From QQVM01 sp964544885 (GTDB taxonomy: Bacteria; Bacteroidota; Bacteroidia; AKYH767-A; 2013-40CM-41-45), in contig CAZJDX010000014.1 of NCBI GenBank assembly GCA_964544885.1, positions 22,457 through 86,456 of the forward strand: a DNA stretch of 64,000 nucleotides. The letters run 5' to 3'. How positions within the stretch are numbered: the stretch's first letter is position 1; the number at the start of each line of letters is the position of its first letter. The position numbers and the translations under genes were made by a program. The notes beneath the pieces were generated by a model. That model had not been told where the DNA came from, searched no databases, and saw nothing but the letters and a program-made list of their open reading frames with translations. Shown here piece by piece: positions 9,396 to 18,802 of this stretch.

Positions 9396-9480
9396 AGGGC
9401 AAAATTATGTTTTTATACATTCCGGGTAGATCAGAATGACGAAATAAAAAGCCGCCATCTCCTTTCCGACTTAGGGCAGG

Positions 9481-12400
9481 TTAGAACTTCACCGCTTTGA
9501 GATAATACTGTCTGTTACCGGTTGTCAGTTTGATCTGGTAGACACCTTCGCTATATGCTTGCAGATCTATTTCAGTTTTGAAGTCAGTCTGAATTTTCTC
9601 ATGCTTTTTACCGATAATCTTTCTGCCATTCATATCATACACTTCAAGGAGTAAATCCTGGCTTTCAAGATTCCATACATTCAGTGAAAACAAGCCGGAA
9701 GAGGGGTTTGGCGCCAGTGAGAACAAAGCAGGTTTTACCGTTTTTGATATTCCGGGCATAGTGATTGACTCCAGGTTTATATTATCAACATAGAGATTAT
9801 TTCCATAGTCATTGATGTTTACGAAGCGTATCATCACCTTCGTATTGGCATGGCCTGCCAGAGAAAGGCTATCTTTTCTCCAATGTGAAGCTTGTGTAGG
9901 TTCCCAATCAGAGGTGGAAGAACCTGCCGATGCGAGAATGGCACCAGCCTTAAGATAAGAGGTTGGGATAAAACTCATACCGCAATTGGGAGAAATCTCA
10001 ACAGACAGCGCATCCGAACTTCCTGAATAATTCGCATAGGCTACATCGAAGGTGAGGAGCGGATCGGATACACCGGTAAAATCGGCAAGAAAGGTTGTCA
10101 TATAATCTCTTGCACCTGTATTGTTATAGCTGAAGTTATCAAACCATGCGGCGGTAGTCATGTTCCCATCGGCACCGGTAATACCGGTTTTCTGTTGCCA
10201 TTCCTGTGTTGTTCCTGAAGCCTCAATCGCCCAACCTGCGGGAGGGAACTGGGCTGATTCAAAATCTTCGACAACAGGAACAGCCGCTGCATTGAAAACA
10301 TCCACGATATGGATTTTACCATTATTCAATGTATTGGCGTCTACCGGATAGTTAATATAGATACTGATCTGGTAATTTCCCGGTACGCTCAGGTCGGCAG
10401 TGCTTGAAAAAGTATAAGCAATAGTTCCTCCTTGTACCAGTGTATCTGCAAATGTTTCGACGACAGGGGCGGCTCCGTTGATACTATATGAAAGTGTAAA
10501 GTTATGAGCCAAATTGACCCCATCGTTTCTTATCGAGAGAATGACCGGAACGGCAGAAAGATTCTGACAAGGAAAGAGTAATCCTTCGAGGGGGTTCTGT
10601 ACATTGACCAGATTCAAATCATCGGCAAATGAGCAATTGAGCGAACCCGGCGTCTTCTTCACAGCGATGGCCCGTCTTCCCTTGCCCCCATTATTCCCTA
10701 TGGCTTTCACACTAAACCATGTTTCAAGGGTATCAGAGACCGGAATCTGAATGAATGTAGCATTTGTGGTTCCGATGGAATCCATGTACATCGCACCGAG
10801 CTGACTCACTTCATATGCTGCGGCACCTGAGGCGGCGGTCCAGCTCAGTTGCATGGAATTCGCGCAGACAAAATCAATATTGAGATCAGAAGGAAGATTC
10901 ATTATGGCAAGCTGTCCATTGCTTTCATCCGCAAAACTTCCTCTGATTACCCGGAGGAGCACCTGGTCTGACACCGTATTTGGAATATTCCAGTCGAATT
11001 GCCTGTTGCCTGCCGGAACACCGGTAACTATGGATTGCCAGTTTGATCCGTTATCCAGAGAATATTCAAGGTCAAAAGTTCCGGTATTACCGTAAGCATC
11101 CCAACGCAGCGCCTCAACCTCTCCGGGCACAAAACCTTCTCCTCCGTTAGGATAGGTGAGCGTTACTTCTTCACCGAGCATTTCCCACAGAATATAATAT
11201 TGCTGGGTACCTGAAGGAACCATAGTCCCGGTTACTTCAATGGTATAATTACCGGCTTGAGGATTTTCAAGTGTCACCTGTTCCATATTGTTGAGATGAT
11301 CGGCCCCTCGTATGGCCGGTGCTGTAAGATTAGCCACAACCGGAGTCGGATCGAGAATCCATGGCTCATAAGCTGTTGATCCCGGATCTTCAAGTGTCAT
11401 ATCGAGGTCATTAACCAAGGCGACGGCAGAAACAGGATCACCTTCCACATCGAGCCAGTAAAGCATGCATTTAAGTTGCTTTACTCCGGCAGGCACGGCA
11501 ATAACGTGTTGTTTAATGATTCCGTTTGTAAGAGAATCGAGAAGGTATCTCTCTTCCTGCAGAAGGGTGAGCGCTCTGAATGCATTCACTCTTCCCCAAC
11601 CATAAGTGAAATCAGGACCGGGATTACCGAGATCCCAGGCTGTGTTGAGCATTGCGGCCTTGATCAATGGCGAAGGGGCTTCGGTTCCGGGATTCATTTC
11701 TCTCCAGGATTGAATGAGTTGTGCCGAAATACCTGCAATACCCGGACAAGCCGCGCTTGTACCGCCTCCTACCTGATACCGGTTGTTATCGCGTGTTGAA
11801 TTCTGATCACGACCATTTGCACAGATATCAGGCTTTATACGACCATCTTCTGCCGGCCCTCTGCTGCTTGTCGGATCCAAAACATCATAGGCATCCAGGT
11901 TTCCGCAGGCGATAACATTCTTCCCTTGTTTGAACCCTCCGGTAATTGTACCCCAGGCAGCATTAGTCCCGTAACCGCAGTCATTCTGGCCCCTGTTACC
12001 TGCCGAGAATACAAAATTGAAATGAGGGTTTTGGTGAACGATCTGATCGCCTGTACTTGAAATTGTATTGTAATCATTACAACCCTGGCTGTAACTGGTT
12101 GAGGTTATCACTGCTCCATAGGTGGTATAATAATAGGTTGCATTATAGACGTGGTCATAAGGAGAGTTGCCATCGTCCACATCATGGATATATATATGAG
12201 CCCCATCCGCCATGCCGGCTTTGGTGGGATCCAGATTACCTGCTCCGACTGCAATCCCTGATGTCATGTCACCATGAGAACCTCCGGGACCTGTGGATAT
12301 CAATTGTGTGATCCTGCCCGTGAAATCTATATGGGGACCTACCTCACCGTCATCGGCCAGTGAAATACTAACCCCGCTTCCATCATAGTGTAGACCGGTG

Positions 12401-13098
12401 GCGTTCTCACTGTTGATCATGTTGCTCCGATGCAGGGAACGCCCTTTTGTATCATCAGGCACGGAAGGAGGTTCGACTTCTTCCACATATTTTACGAATG
12501 GTAATTCAAGGAGTGTCTGAATCTGATTTTTGGCGATTCTCAGGCGTACCTGATTTCTTTCAGGAAAACTTTTCAATACCTCATAACCCATAGAGCTAAA
12601 CTCACGCAGTACAGTCGGTGGGTTTAAATCTTTGTAGTACTGTACAAGAAGATCAATAGCCCCCTGATAGGGTATGGCATGCTCCGGAATCGCATTTTCC
12701 CGTATAGAACGGCTGCTCTTTTGAACTGAATTCAGGATGAGCATGCATCTGATGTCACAAGTAGTCAGAATTGAAAGGTCCGCATCCGATTGAATACTGG
12801 TAAGAAAGGCATTGTAAGGAATATAGTGCAGCAAATGTATACCGGCTGACTTCAGTTTATTCCTCAATGCGACTGAAGGCGTACTGTTAAAATGCAGAAC
12901 CCGATAGTAACGACCATCGATCATTTCCTTTGGCTGTACTCCAGGATCCTTTACTGCAATGAAATCCTGATTCGTTTTAATTGTACCTGACTGGAATAAT
13001 ATCTGATCTTTTCTTATTTGAGGGTGTCTTGCCGCTAAATTATTCAAAAAGGAAAGCATGAATAATAATAGTAACGAAGCGCGTAATGTGTTTCGCAT
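9481..13098 (-). CDS. Secreted subtilisin-like (S8) serine protease with T9SS sorting domain
   Basis: A 1205-residue exported protease. An N-terminal signal (MRNTLRASLLLLFMLSFLNNLAA) precedes a propeptide-like region of about 210 residues. The S8 catalytic domain shows Asp at about 249 (SLADDGEVG), His at about 274 (GSHGDMTSGIAVG) and Ser at about 448 (GGGTSAACPGIAG), so the triad looks intact. A jelly-roll/proprotein-convertase-like segment and a fibronectin-III-like module (LQLSWTAASGAAAYEV region) follow, then an MAM/adhesin-like beta region, and a C-terminal type A T9SS sorting domain (LAPNPSSGLFSLNV, then EGVYQIKLTTG and ending YYLKAVKF). The protein should cross the outer membrane through T9SS and be surface-attached or released to degrade proteins. 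It is monocistronic, convergent with the gene at 8919 and divergent from plsC. Confidence 0.93.
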   Translation of the reverse strand: MRNTLRASLLLLFMLSFLNNLAARHPQIRKDQILFQSGTIKTNQDFIAVKDPGVQPKEMIDGRYYRVLHFNSTPSVALRNKLKSAGIHLLHYIPYNAFLTSIQSDADLSILTTCDIRCMLILNSVQKSSRSIRENAIPEHAIPYQGAIDLLVQYYKDLNPPTVLREFSSMGYEVLKSFPERNQVRLRIAKNQIQTLLELPFVKYVEEVEPPSVPDDTKGRSLHRSNMINSENATGLHYDGSGVSISLADDGEVGPHIDFTGRITQLISTGPGGSHGDMTSGIAVGAGNLDPTKAGMADGAHIYIHDVDDGNSPYDHVYNATYYYTTYGAVITSTSYSQGCNDYNTISSTGDQIVHQNPHFNFVFSAGNRGQNDCGYGTNAAWGTITGGFKQGKNVIACGNLDAYDVLDPTSSRGPAEDGRIKPDICANGRDQNSTRDNNRYQVGGGTSAACPGIAGISAQLIQSWREMNPGTEAPSPLIKAAMLNTAWDLGNPGPDFTYGWGRVNAFRALTLLQEERYLLDSLTNGIIKQHVIAVPAGVKQLKCMLYWLDVEGDPVSAVALVNDLDMTLEDPGSTAYEPWILDPTPVVANLTAPAIRGADHLNNMEQVTLENPQAGNYTIEVTGTMVPSGTQQYYILWEMLGEEVTLTYPNGGEGFVPGEVEALRWDAYGNTGTFDLEYSLDNGSNWQSIVTGVPAGNRQFDWNIPNTVSDQVLLRVIRGSFADESNGQLAIMNLPSDLNIDFVCANSMQLSWTAASGAAAYEVSQLGAMYMDSIGTTNATFIQIPVSDTLETWFSVKAIGNNGGKGRRAIAVKKTPGSLNCSFADDLNLVNVQNPLEGLLFPCQNLSAVPVILSIRNDGVNLAHNFTLSYSINGAAPVVETFADTLVQGGTIAYTFSSTADLSVPGNYQISIYINYPVDANTLNNGKIHIVDVFNAAAVPVVEDFESAQFPPAGWAIEASGTTQEWQQKTGITGADGNMTTAAWFDNFSYNNTGARDYMTTFLADFTGVSDPLLTFDVAYANYSGSSDALSVEISPNCGMSFIPTSYLKAGAILASAGSSTSDWEPTQASHWRKDSLSLAGHANTKVMIRFVNINDYGNNLYVDNINLESITMPGISKTVKPALFSLAPNPSSGLFSLNVWNLESQDLLLEVYDMNGRKIIGKKHEKIQTDFKTEIDLQAYSEGVYQIKLTTGNRQYYLKAVKF

Positions 13099-13332
13099 GA
13101 TGCTGATTTATTTATGTTAAAGTACGTTAAAAAGCCTGATTCCGGCAAGTGGAATCAGTTCTTTATCAGAAATAATTCCATGACCGATGACAGGTGTTTA
13201 ATGTGCCTGATACCGGATATAGACAGTATGAATGCTGATAAGCGTTAAAATTGCCTGCTGATACGAACCTTTTCAACTGAAACTTAAAAGGAGAACAATG
13301 ATTTTATAAGTTTACCGCCTTATCCATAACTG

Positions 13333-14073
13333 ATGACGGAAAAATTTCTGCGGACGATCCTTGGCATCTGGGCATTATTGATCTTTTCAGCAAGCCTGAT
13401 CATAGCAGGTCTCCTGTACTTCTTCATTTTTACTTTCTTGCCTTCGGGCAAGGCACCACATATTGCTCATAGAAAGGTTTCCCGAAGCTGGGCCCGTGTA
13501 TTATTCCTTTTATTCGGAGTGAGAATCAGTATCAAGAACAAGTCTGTTTTGAAAAAGAATCAGGTCTATGTGTTCGCAGCTAATCACCGATCGATGCTTG
13601 ACATTCCCGCCTATGCTCTGTCCTGTACCCATACCTTCAGGTTCTTAGCTAAGGCTGAACTCACAAAGATCCCTGTTCTGGGTTATATTATCCGCCATTT
13701 GTACATCAGCGTTGACAGGAAGAACAAAGCCGCCAGGGCAAAGAGCATGGAAAACATGCAAGAGTCACTCAATGAAGGCATATCTGTTTTCATTTGCCCT
13801 GAAGGAACACGAAATAAGAGCGATGCTCCCCTTCTTCCATTTCATGACGGAGCGTTTCGACTGGCTATCTCCGCACAGGTACCTCTTGCTGTCCTGACAA
13901 TTCTGAACAGCGGAGAACTTTTATCGCCCAGGCACCCGCTGATGCTAAAGCCGGGAAGAATTTTTTGTGTTTGGGCAGAACCTGTAGATACCCAAGGCAT
14001 GACGGAAGATGACATTCCGTTGCTCAGGGAGAAAGTCAGGACCATCATGGAGACGGAACTGAAGAAGGGATGA
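13333..14073 (+). CDS. plsC: 1-acyl-sn-glycerol-3-phosphate acyltransferase (PlsC family)
   Basis: A 246-residue membrane-associated acyltransferase. An N-terminal hydrophobic helix (about residues 12-36) is followed by the NHRSMLD motif (HX4D, about residue 85) and the substrate motif FICPEGTRNKSD (EGTR), with the FLAKAEL block between them. It transfers an acyl chain to lysophosphatidate at the inner face of the inner membrane in phospholipid synthesis. It lies 66 bp upstream of the UbiD-family gene on the same strand. Paralogues acting on ornithine lipids share these motifs, so the symbol is assigned at family level. Confidence 0.9.
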   Translation: MTEKFLRTILGIWALLIFSASLIIAGLLYFFIFTFLPSGKAPHIAHRKVSRSWARVLFLLFGVRISIKNKSVLKKNQVYVFAANHRSMLDIPAYALSCTHTFRFLAKAELTKIPVLGYIIRHLYISVDRKNKAARAKSMENMQESLNEGISVFICPEGTRNKSDAPLLPFHDGAFRLAISAQVPLAVLTILNSGELLSPRHPLMLKPGRIFCVWAEPVDTQGMTEDDIPLLREKVRTIMETELKKG

Positions 14074-14139
14074 ATTCCGTAAACCTAAATCACGGTTCCC
14101 TTCCTATTTTGATTTATCTTTACGATTCAATTTACTACC

Positions 14140-16056
14140 ATGTATAAAAGTACAGCCGACTGGATTCATGCGCTTGAAAAAGCCGGTGAACTTGTAAGGA
14201 TTAAGGAGTATGTAAATCCGCACCTTGAGATTACTGAGATCACAGACAGGGTCTCAAAAGTTTATGGTCCGGCGCTGTTGTTTGAAAACAACGGTACAAA
14301 TTTCCCCCTGCTTATCAATTCAATGGGCACCGAAAAAAGAATGGCCATGGCCCTGGGTGCAGAAAAACTTGACGACATAGCCCTTGAAATCGAAAACCTG
14401 TTTAAGAATCTGACCACGCCGAAGACCGGATGGGTGGACAAACTGAAAATGCTTCCTCAACTGGGAGCGATCGCATCGTGGATGCCAAAGGTGATTTCCG
14501 GAAGGGGTGAATGCCAGCAGGTGGTCATGCAGAAACCAGACATAACAAAATTTCCGGTATTGAAATGCTGGCCTGAAGACGGCGGACCTTTCCTTACTCT
14601 CCCGGTTATACATACCAAAGATCCGGTGAGCGGAATCAGAAATGTCGGTCTCTATCGTATGCAGGTATTCGGACCGGATCTTACAGCCATGCACTGGCAC
14701 AGGCACAAGGTAAGCGCGAGGCATTTTGCGGAATACAAAAGACTTGGAATGAAAATGCCTGTAGCTGTTTCATTTGGTGGTGATCCTGCCTACAGCTACT
14801 GTGCTACCGCTCCCCTGCCGGACGGCGTTGATGAATATCTCCTGGCAGGATTCCTCCGGAAGAAAAAGGTTGAACTTGTACGCTGTCTTACACAGGATGT
14901 GCAGGTACCTGCTGATGCGGACATCATCATAGAAGGTTACCTGGATCCGGAAGAGGAACTTATTCTTGAAGGACCCTTTGGAGATCATACAGGTTATTAT
15001 TCGCTGGCAGATTATTATCCTAAATTTCATATCACCTGCATCACGCATAAGAAAGACGCGATCTATCCGGCAACTATCGTGGGAATACCTCCGCAGGAAG
15101 ATGCATGGATAGGAAAGGCAACAGAGAGAATATTTCTGGCCCCGATTAAGATGACAATGGTTCCTGAGATCATTGATATGGTATTGCCTGTTGAAGGAGT
15201 ATTTCATAATCTGGTTATCGTTAAAATTAAAAAAGAATATCCCGGACAGGCCAGCAAGGTTATGCATAGCCTGTGGGGAGCCGGACAAATGATGTTCACG
15301 AAGATCATGGTTGTTGTTGATGAGGATGTGGACATTCATGACCAGCACGGAGTTGCCGCTTATATCAGCGAAAATTTCGATCCGGGACATGATGTATATC
15401 TGACACAAGGACCTGTGGATGTCCTGGATCACAGTTGCAGCGTGATGGCATTCGGAGGTAAAATAGGGATTGATGGAACCCGTAAAACGAGAGAAGAGCT
15501 TGAGTCGAGACAAAGGTCAGGGGACGAACATAAAGTCAGGGCATTAAGCCAGGAGGAACAGGAGATTTTACGAAAACAATTCCCGGAGATCATTGCAGTT
15601 AATGATTCTCTGTGCGCAAAAGGAATTTCACTTCTCATCATATCCATAGAAAAGAACAGAAAGAACCAGGTCAGGGACTTAAGTGAAAATATTTTTAAGC
15701 ATGAATTCCTCTCCGGCATCAAGGTTATACTTTTTCTTGAACAGAGCATTGATATATCCGATATTGCTGATTCAGTATGGCGCTTTTGTAATAATGCTGA
15801 TCCGAAGAGGGATCAGCACCTTGTCCGCAATCCGGCGAATCCTCAACTCTGCCATCTGACATTTGACGGAACACGAAAGACCAAAGAATATGATGGTTTT
15901 GAGAGGGACTGGCCGAACATACTGGCTTCCACGGAGGAAACCATTTCAAGGATAGATGAAATCTGGGAAAATCTCGGACTGGGTGAGAAAATTCTTTCGC
16001 CTTCCCTGAAATACAGAAAGCAACTATACAAAGGCGGAGCCGTTGTGGAAAGTTGA
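14140..16056 (+). CDS. UbiD-family decarboxylase (probable menaquinone biosynthesis)
   Basis: A 638-residue UbiD-family protein, longer than E. coli UbiD (497 residues) and matching the size of the SCO4490-type menaquinone decarboxylases seen in Bacteroidota. Family blocks visible include the N-terminal ITEITDRVSK, the EGPFGDHTGYYSLADYYP block that contributes to the prenylated-FMN site, GIPPQEDAWIGKATERIF, and WGAGQMMFTKIMVVVDEDVDIHD. It would decarboxylate an aromatic menaquinone (futalosine-route) intermediate in the cytosol using prenylated FMN. No UbiX flavin prenyltransferase or mqn gene is in the window. The C-terminal 150 residues are the extra domain typical of the longer subgroup. 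Confidence 0.87.
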   Translation: MYKSTADWIHALEKAGELVRIKEYVNPHLEITEITDRVSKVYGPALLFENNGTNFPLLINSMGTEKRMAMALGAEKLDDIALEIENLFKNLTTPKTGWVDKLKMLPQLGAIASWMPKVISGRGECQQVVMQKPDITKFPVLKCWPEDGGPFLTLPVIHTKDPVSGIRNVGLYRMQVFGPDLTAMHWHRHKVSARHFAEYKRLGMKMPVAVSFGGDPAYSYCATAPLPDGVDEYLLAGFLRKKKVELVRCLTQDVQVPADADIIIEGYLDPEEELILEGPFGDHTGYYSLADYYPKFHITCITHKKDAIYPATIVGIPPQEDAWIGKATERIFLAPIKMTMVPEIIDMVLPVEGVFHNLVIVKIKKEYPGQASKVMHSLWGAGQMMFTKIMVVVDEDVDIHDQHGVAAYISENFDPGHDVYLTQGPVDVLDHSCSVMAFGGKIGIDGTRKTREELESRQRSGDEHKVRALSQEEQEILRKQFPEIIAVNDSLCAKGISLLIISIEKNRKNQVRDLSENIFKHEFLSGIKVILFLEQSIDISDIADSVWRFCNNADPKRDQHLVRNPANPQLCHLTFDGTRKTKEYDGFERDWPNILASTEETISRIDEIWENLGLGEKILSPSLKYRKQLYKGGAVVES

Positions 16057-16069
16057 AAAGCCAGTGATA

Positions 16070-17992
16070 TTAATCGGCCTGTTGATATGGATCATCCCAG
16101 TTTTCAAGCGTGACCCTCAGATTCCTCAATTCAACATCTCTCAACTCTTTATTGAAGGGGTATGAATTCAGGATCAGATCCTTTGGTAAATTGCTTTCAA
16201 TGGCTCTTGAAAACCATATTCCTTTCCACTCGTCCCTTCGCAATCCGCATTCATCCAGGCTCAGCGAATGGTAATGAAGCGGTACATCAGCAGTATCAAA
16301 TGAGATCACCAGTGAAGCGTTTGTTCTTTCAACCCGGGTTCTTACTTCTGCATACAGACTGAAAATCCTGTAACCATTGCCGGGCAACTCTCCTATTCTC
16401 TTCCTGAATCCCGGTCCGAACTGAATCGCAGAGTCCAACCTTATTACAGAGTCTTTTGCAGAAGAACATTGGCCATCTGTCCAGTCCTTTAAAGCAGGTT
16501 CATAGCACAGCTTCAGCAACTCCTCCTTACAAAGCGAAACACCTTCCTTCGAAAACAAATAGGCGGCGGAATTAAAATAAACTTTTTTCTCCTTTACCAC
16601 CGGATAGTACTCCCGGAGAATCCGGATGATCTCGTAGGGATGAGATGCATTGGACCAGGCGAAACAAAAATAAGGTGAGTTCAGGCTATCAATCTCATTC
16701 CGGAAATTCTGGACATCGGCCATACTTTCCAGCTTCCACCTGAATACCTCCGGCCTATAATCAGCCTGTCTGAAATAATACTTCAGGTATTCGGGATTGA
16801 TCACATTTATTACTATGCTCAGATTGTCTTTACCATACTTTTCTTCCCACCTTTTAACATCTTCAGAAATATCTTTAAAGACTCCGAACTGTGCTCTTTG
16901 AAACAAGCCTTTTGAAAAAAGAGTGTGCGAAATTCCAGTGATCAGAATCAATGCCACAACAACGAGTTTGGCTTTGTACCATGTAAACAATTTTTCAATC
17001 CAGCTGCCGGACAAGAGCAGAAGAAAAGGAAAAGTAAAGTACAAGGTACTGAACTGGATGACCGGATGCCGGAGTATTGAATAGAGGTAGGCAAGGAGGA
17101 ACGAAAACAGAAACCAGGACAAGGCAATAAGGTGAAAATGTGTATGAACTCTTTTATGAATCGTGATGATAAAGCCGGTCAGACAGAGAACAGCCATTGT
17201 GCCGGTAATCAAAATGGAATCATTGAAAATATGATTCAGGAACTGTGGCAGGAACCATATCCCGGGGGGAGCAAGCCAACCTCCGATATCTCCCTTGGAA
17301 AACTGAATGTTGAAAATGTTCCATTCGGGAATAAAGGAAGCAAGTATGAGAACGCCTGAAAGTAAATAAGGGAAAAGCAATTCCCTTCGAAGGAAGAAAA
17401 TTCCTGTAATCCCAATACCCGCTGCAAAGACCAAGGCAAAGTAATGCGTATGAATGCAACAGATCATTGAAAGGGTAAACAGGATCCAGTTGCCGGCTTT
17501 TGCAGGTGCAGGTGACACATCACGGGACGGAAAAAAAATCAGGGTCCAGAACCAGGCTGCCATGAGACCAAACAGCAATCCGGGACTGTATGGACGGGCG
17601 AAGGTTGAATAGAGTATCCCGAATTGAAAAGCAGCGAATACACTTGCGGCAAACAATCCGGAAAATGCGCTGAACCATGCCTTTCCCAGTTTATAGATAA
17701 ACCAAACGGACAGAATGCCGCAGATAACAAATGGCAGTCTGAACAGAAAGTCATCATCGCCGAGCAACTTTAACCAAAAGAAGATGAAACTTTGTACTCC
17801 GGCAGGATGAAAGTCTATATGGACGCCGTTCACGATCATTTCCATGAACGTTTCAAATTTCGCCCTGGTCAGCGCGCTCAACTCATCGTTGGAAAGTGAA
17901 AGATTCTGTGCAACGGCTACCCTGACAAGTGCAGCGACAAACAGGATCAACATGATCAGAATCCCTTCCTCTTTGGTTCGATGGTCCTTCAT
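16070..17992 (-). CDS. Polytopic glycosyltransferase, GT39/ArnT-like (GT-C fold)
   Basis: A 640-residue membrane protein with about ten hydrophobic segments in the first 370 residues and a soluble, probably periplasmic, C-terminal domain. The first periplasmic loop has acidic residues (LSNDELSAL) followed by HPAGVQSFIFFWLKLLGDDDFLFRLP, the arrangement found in GT39/PMT and ArnT-type lipid-linked sugar transferases, where an acidic residue in loop 1 is catalytic. It would transfer a sugar from a polyprenyl-phosphate donor on the periplasmic side; donor and acceptor are unknown. It is the last gene of the minus-strand rmuC operon (16-bp gap to rlmB) and converges with the UbiD gene with only 13 bp between them. 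Confidence 0.8.
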   Translation of the reverse strand: MKDHRTKEEGILIMLILFVAALVRVAVAQNLSLSNDELSALTRAKFETFMEMIVNGVHIDFHPAGVQSFIFFWLKLLGDDDFLFRLPFVICGILSVWFIYKLGKAWFSAFSGLFAASVFAAFQFGILYSTFARPYSPGLLFGLMAAWFWTLIFFPSRDVSPAPAKAGNWILFTLSMICCIHTHYFALVFAAGIGITGIFFLRRELLFPYLLSGVLILASFIPEWNIFNIQFSKGDIGGWLAPPGIWFLPQFLNHIFNDSILITGTMAVLCLTGFIITIHKRVHTHFHLIALSWFLFSFLLAYLYSILRHPVIQFSTLYFTFPFLLLLSGSWIEKLFTWYKAKLVVVALILITGISHTLFSKGLFQRAQFGVFKDISEDVKRWEEKYGKDNLSIVINVINPEYLKYYFRQADYRPEVFRWKLESMADVQNFRNEIDSLNSPYFCFAWSNASHPYEIIRILREYYPVVKEKKVYFNSAAYLFSKEGVSLCKEELLKLCYEPALKDWTDGQCSSAKDSVIRLDSAIQFGPGFRKRIGELPGNGYRIFSLYAEVRTRVERTNASLVISFDTADVPLHYHSLSLDECGLRRDEWKGIWFSRAIESNLPKDLILNSYPFNKELRDVELRNLRVTLENWDDPYQQAD

Positions 17993-18008
17993 GTACTAAT
18001 AAGATCCA

Positions 18009-18785
18009 CTAAGCTTTCATGCGCTGGCGAATAGCCTCAAAGGTAATTACACCACATGCCACTGATACGTTCAGTGAACTGAGGGAACCATGCAGAGGTA
18101 TCCTGAGCAGTTCATCACAGGTACGGATGATGTCATCAGACACGCCATCTTCTTCCGAACCCATCACGATAGCAAGGGGTCCGGACAGATCCGAATTATA
18201 GACATGCTCCTTACCTTTCTCACTCGCGGCGACAACTTTTAAACCACTCTCCTGCAAAAACCTGACAGTATTTTTCATGAGTGTTTCCCTGCATACGGGA
18301 ATGCGGTTCAGAGCCCCGGCAGAAGTTCTGATCGCGTCTGCAGTCACCTGTGCCGAACCTTTGAATGGTATTACGATGGCATGAACACCGGCACATTCGG
18401 CAGTGCGCGCTATCGCGCCGAAATTACGAACATCTGTAATCCTGTCAAGCAACAAAACCAGGGGCGTTTCGCCTTTTTCGAAAATGGATGGAATTATCTG
18501 CGCGAGAGAATAATAATGTACCGGTGAAATAAAACAAATTACATCCTGGTGATTATTCCGGGAAATCCTGTCCAACTTTTCCTTTGGCACTTCCTGCCAA
18601 AGGATACTTCTGTCCTGTAAAAGTTTCTTCAGCTCCTGAATCAATTCACCTTTGGCCGTCCTTCCGATAAATATTTTTTCAACTTCTTTTCCAGCCTGAA
18701 TCGCTTCCATTACCGGACGAATTCCGTAAACCAGTTGACCATGGTCATGAGGTATTTTAGCAATGGGCTTTCTTCCCTGATTCAT
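18009..18785 (-). CDS. rlmB: 23S rRNA 2'-O-ribose methyltransferase, RlmB/TrmH family
   Basis: A 258-residue SpoU/TrmH-family enzyme. It has the N-terminal substrate-binding domain (VYGIRPVMEAIQAGKEVEKIFIG) and the three SPOUT motifs: LLDRITDVRNFGAIARTAECAG, IVMGSEEDGVSDDIIRTCDELLRIPLHG and SLNVSVACGVITFEAIR, which make the knotted SAM-binding site. The family methylates the ribose of a guanosine in 23S rRNA (G2251 in E. coli); exact target specificity is inferred. It lies 17 bp after the GWxTD lipoprotein gene and 16 bp before the glycosyltransferase gene in the same operon. Confidence 0.92.
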   Translation of the reverse strand: MNQGRKPIAKIPHDHGQLVYGIRPVMEAIQAGKEVEKIFIGRTAKGELIQELKKLLQDRSILWQEVPKEKLDRISRNNHQDVICFISPVHYYSLAQIIPSIFEKGETPLVLLLDRITDVRNFGAIARTAECAGVHAIVIPFKGSAQVTADAIRTSAGALNRIPVCRETLMKNTVRFLQESGLKVVAASEKGKEHVYNSDLSGPLAIVMGSEEDGVSDDIIRTCDELLRIPLHGSLSSLNVSVACGVITFEAIRQRMKA

Positions 18786-18802
18786 CCTTTAAAAAATTAA
18801 TT

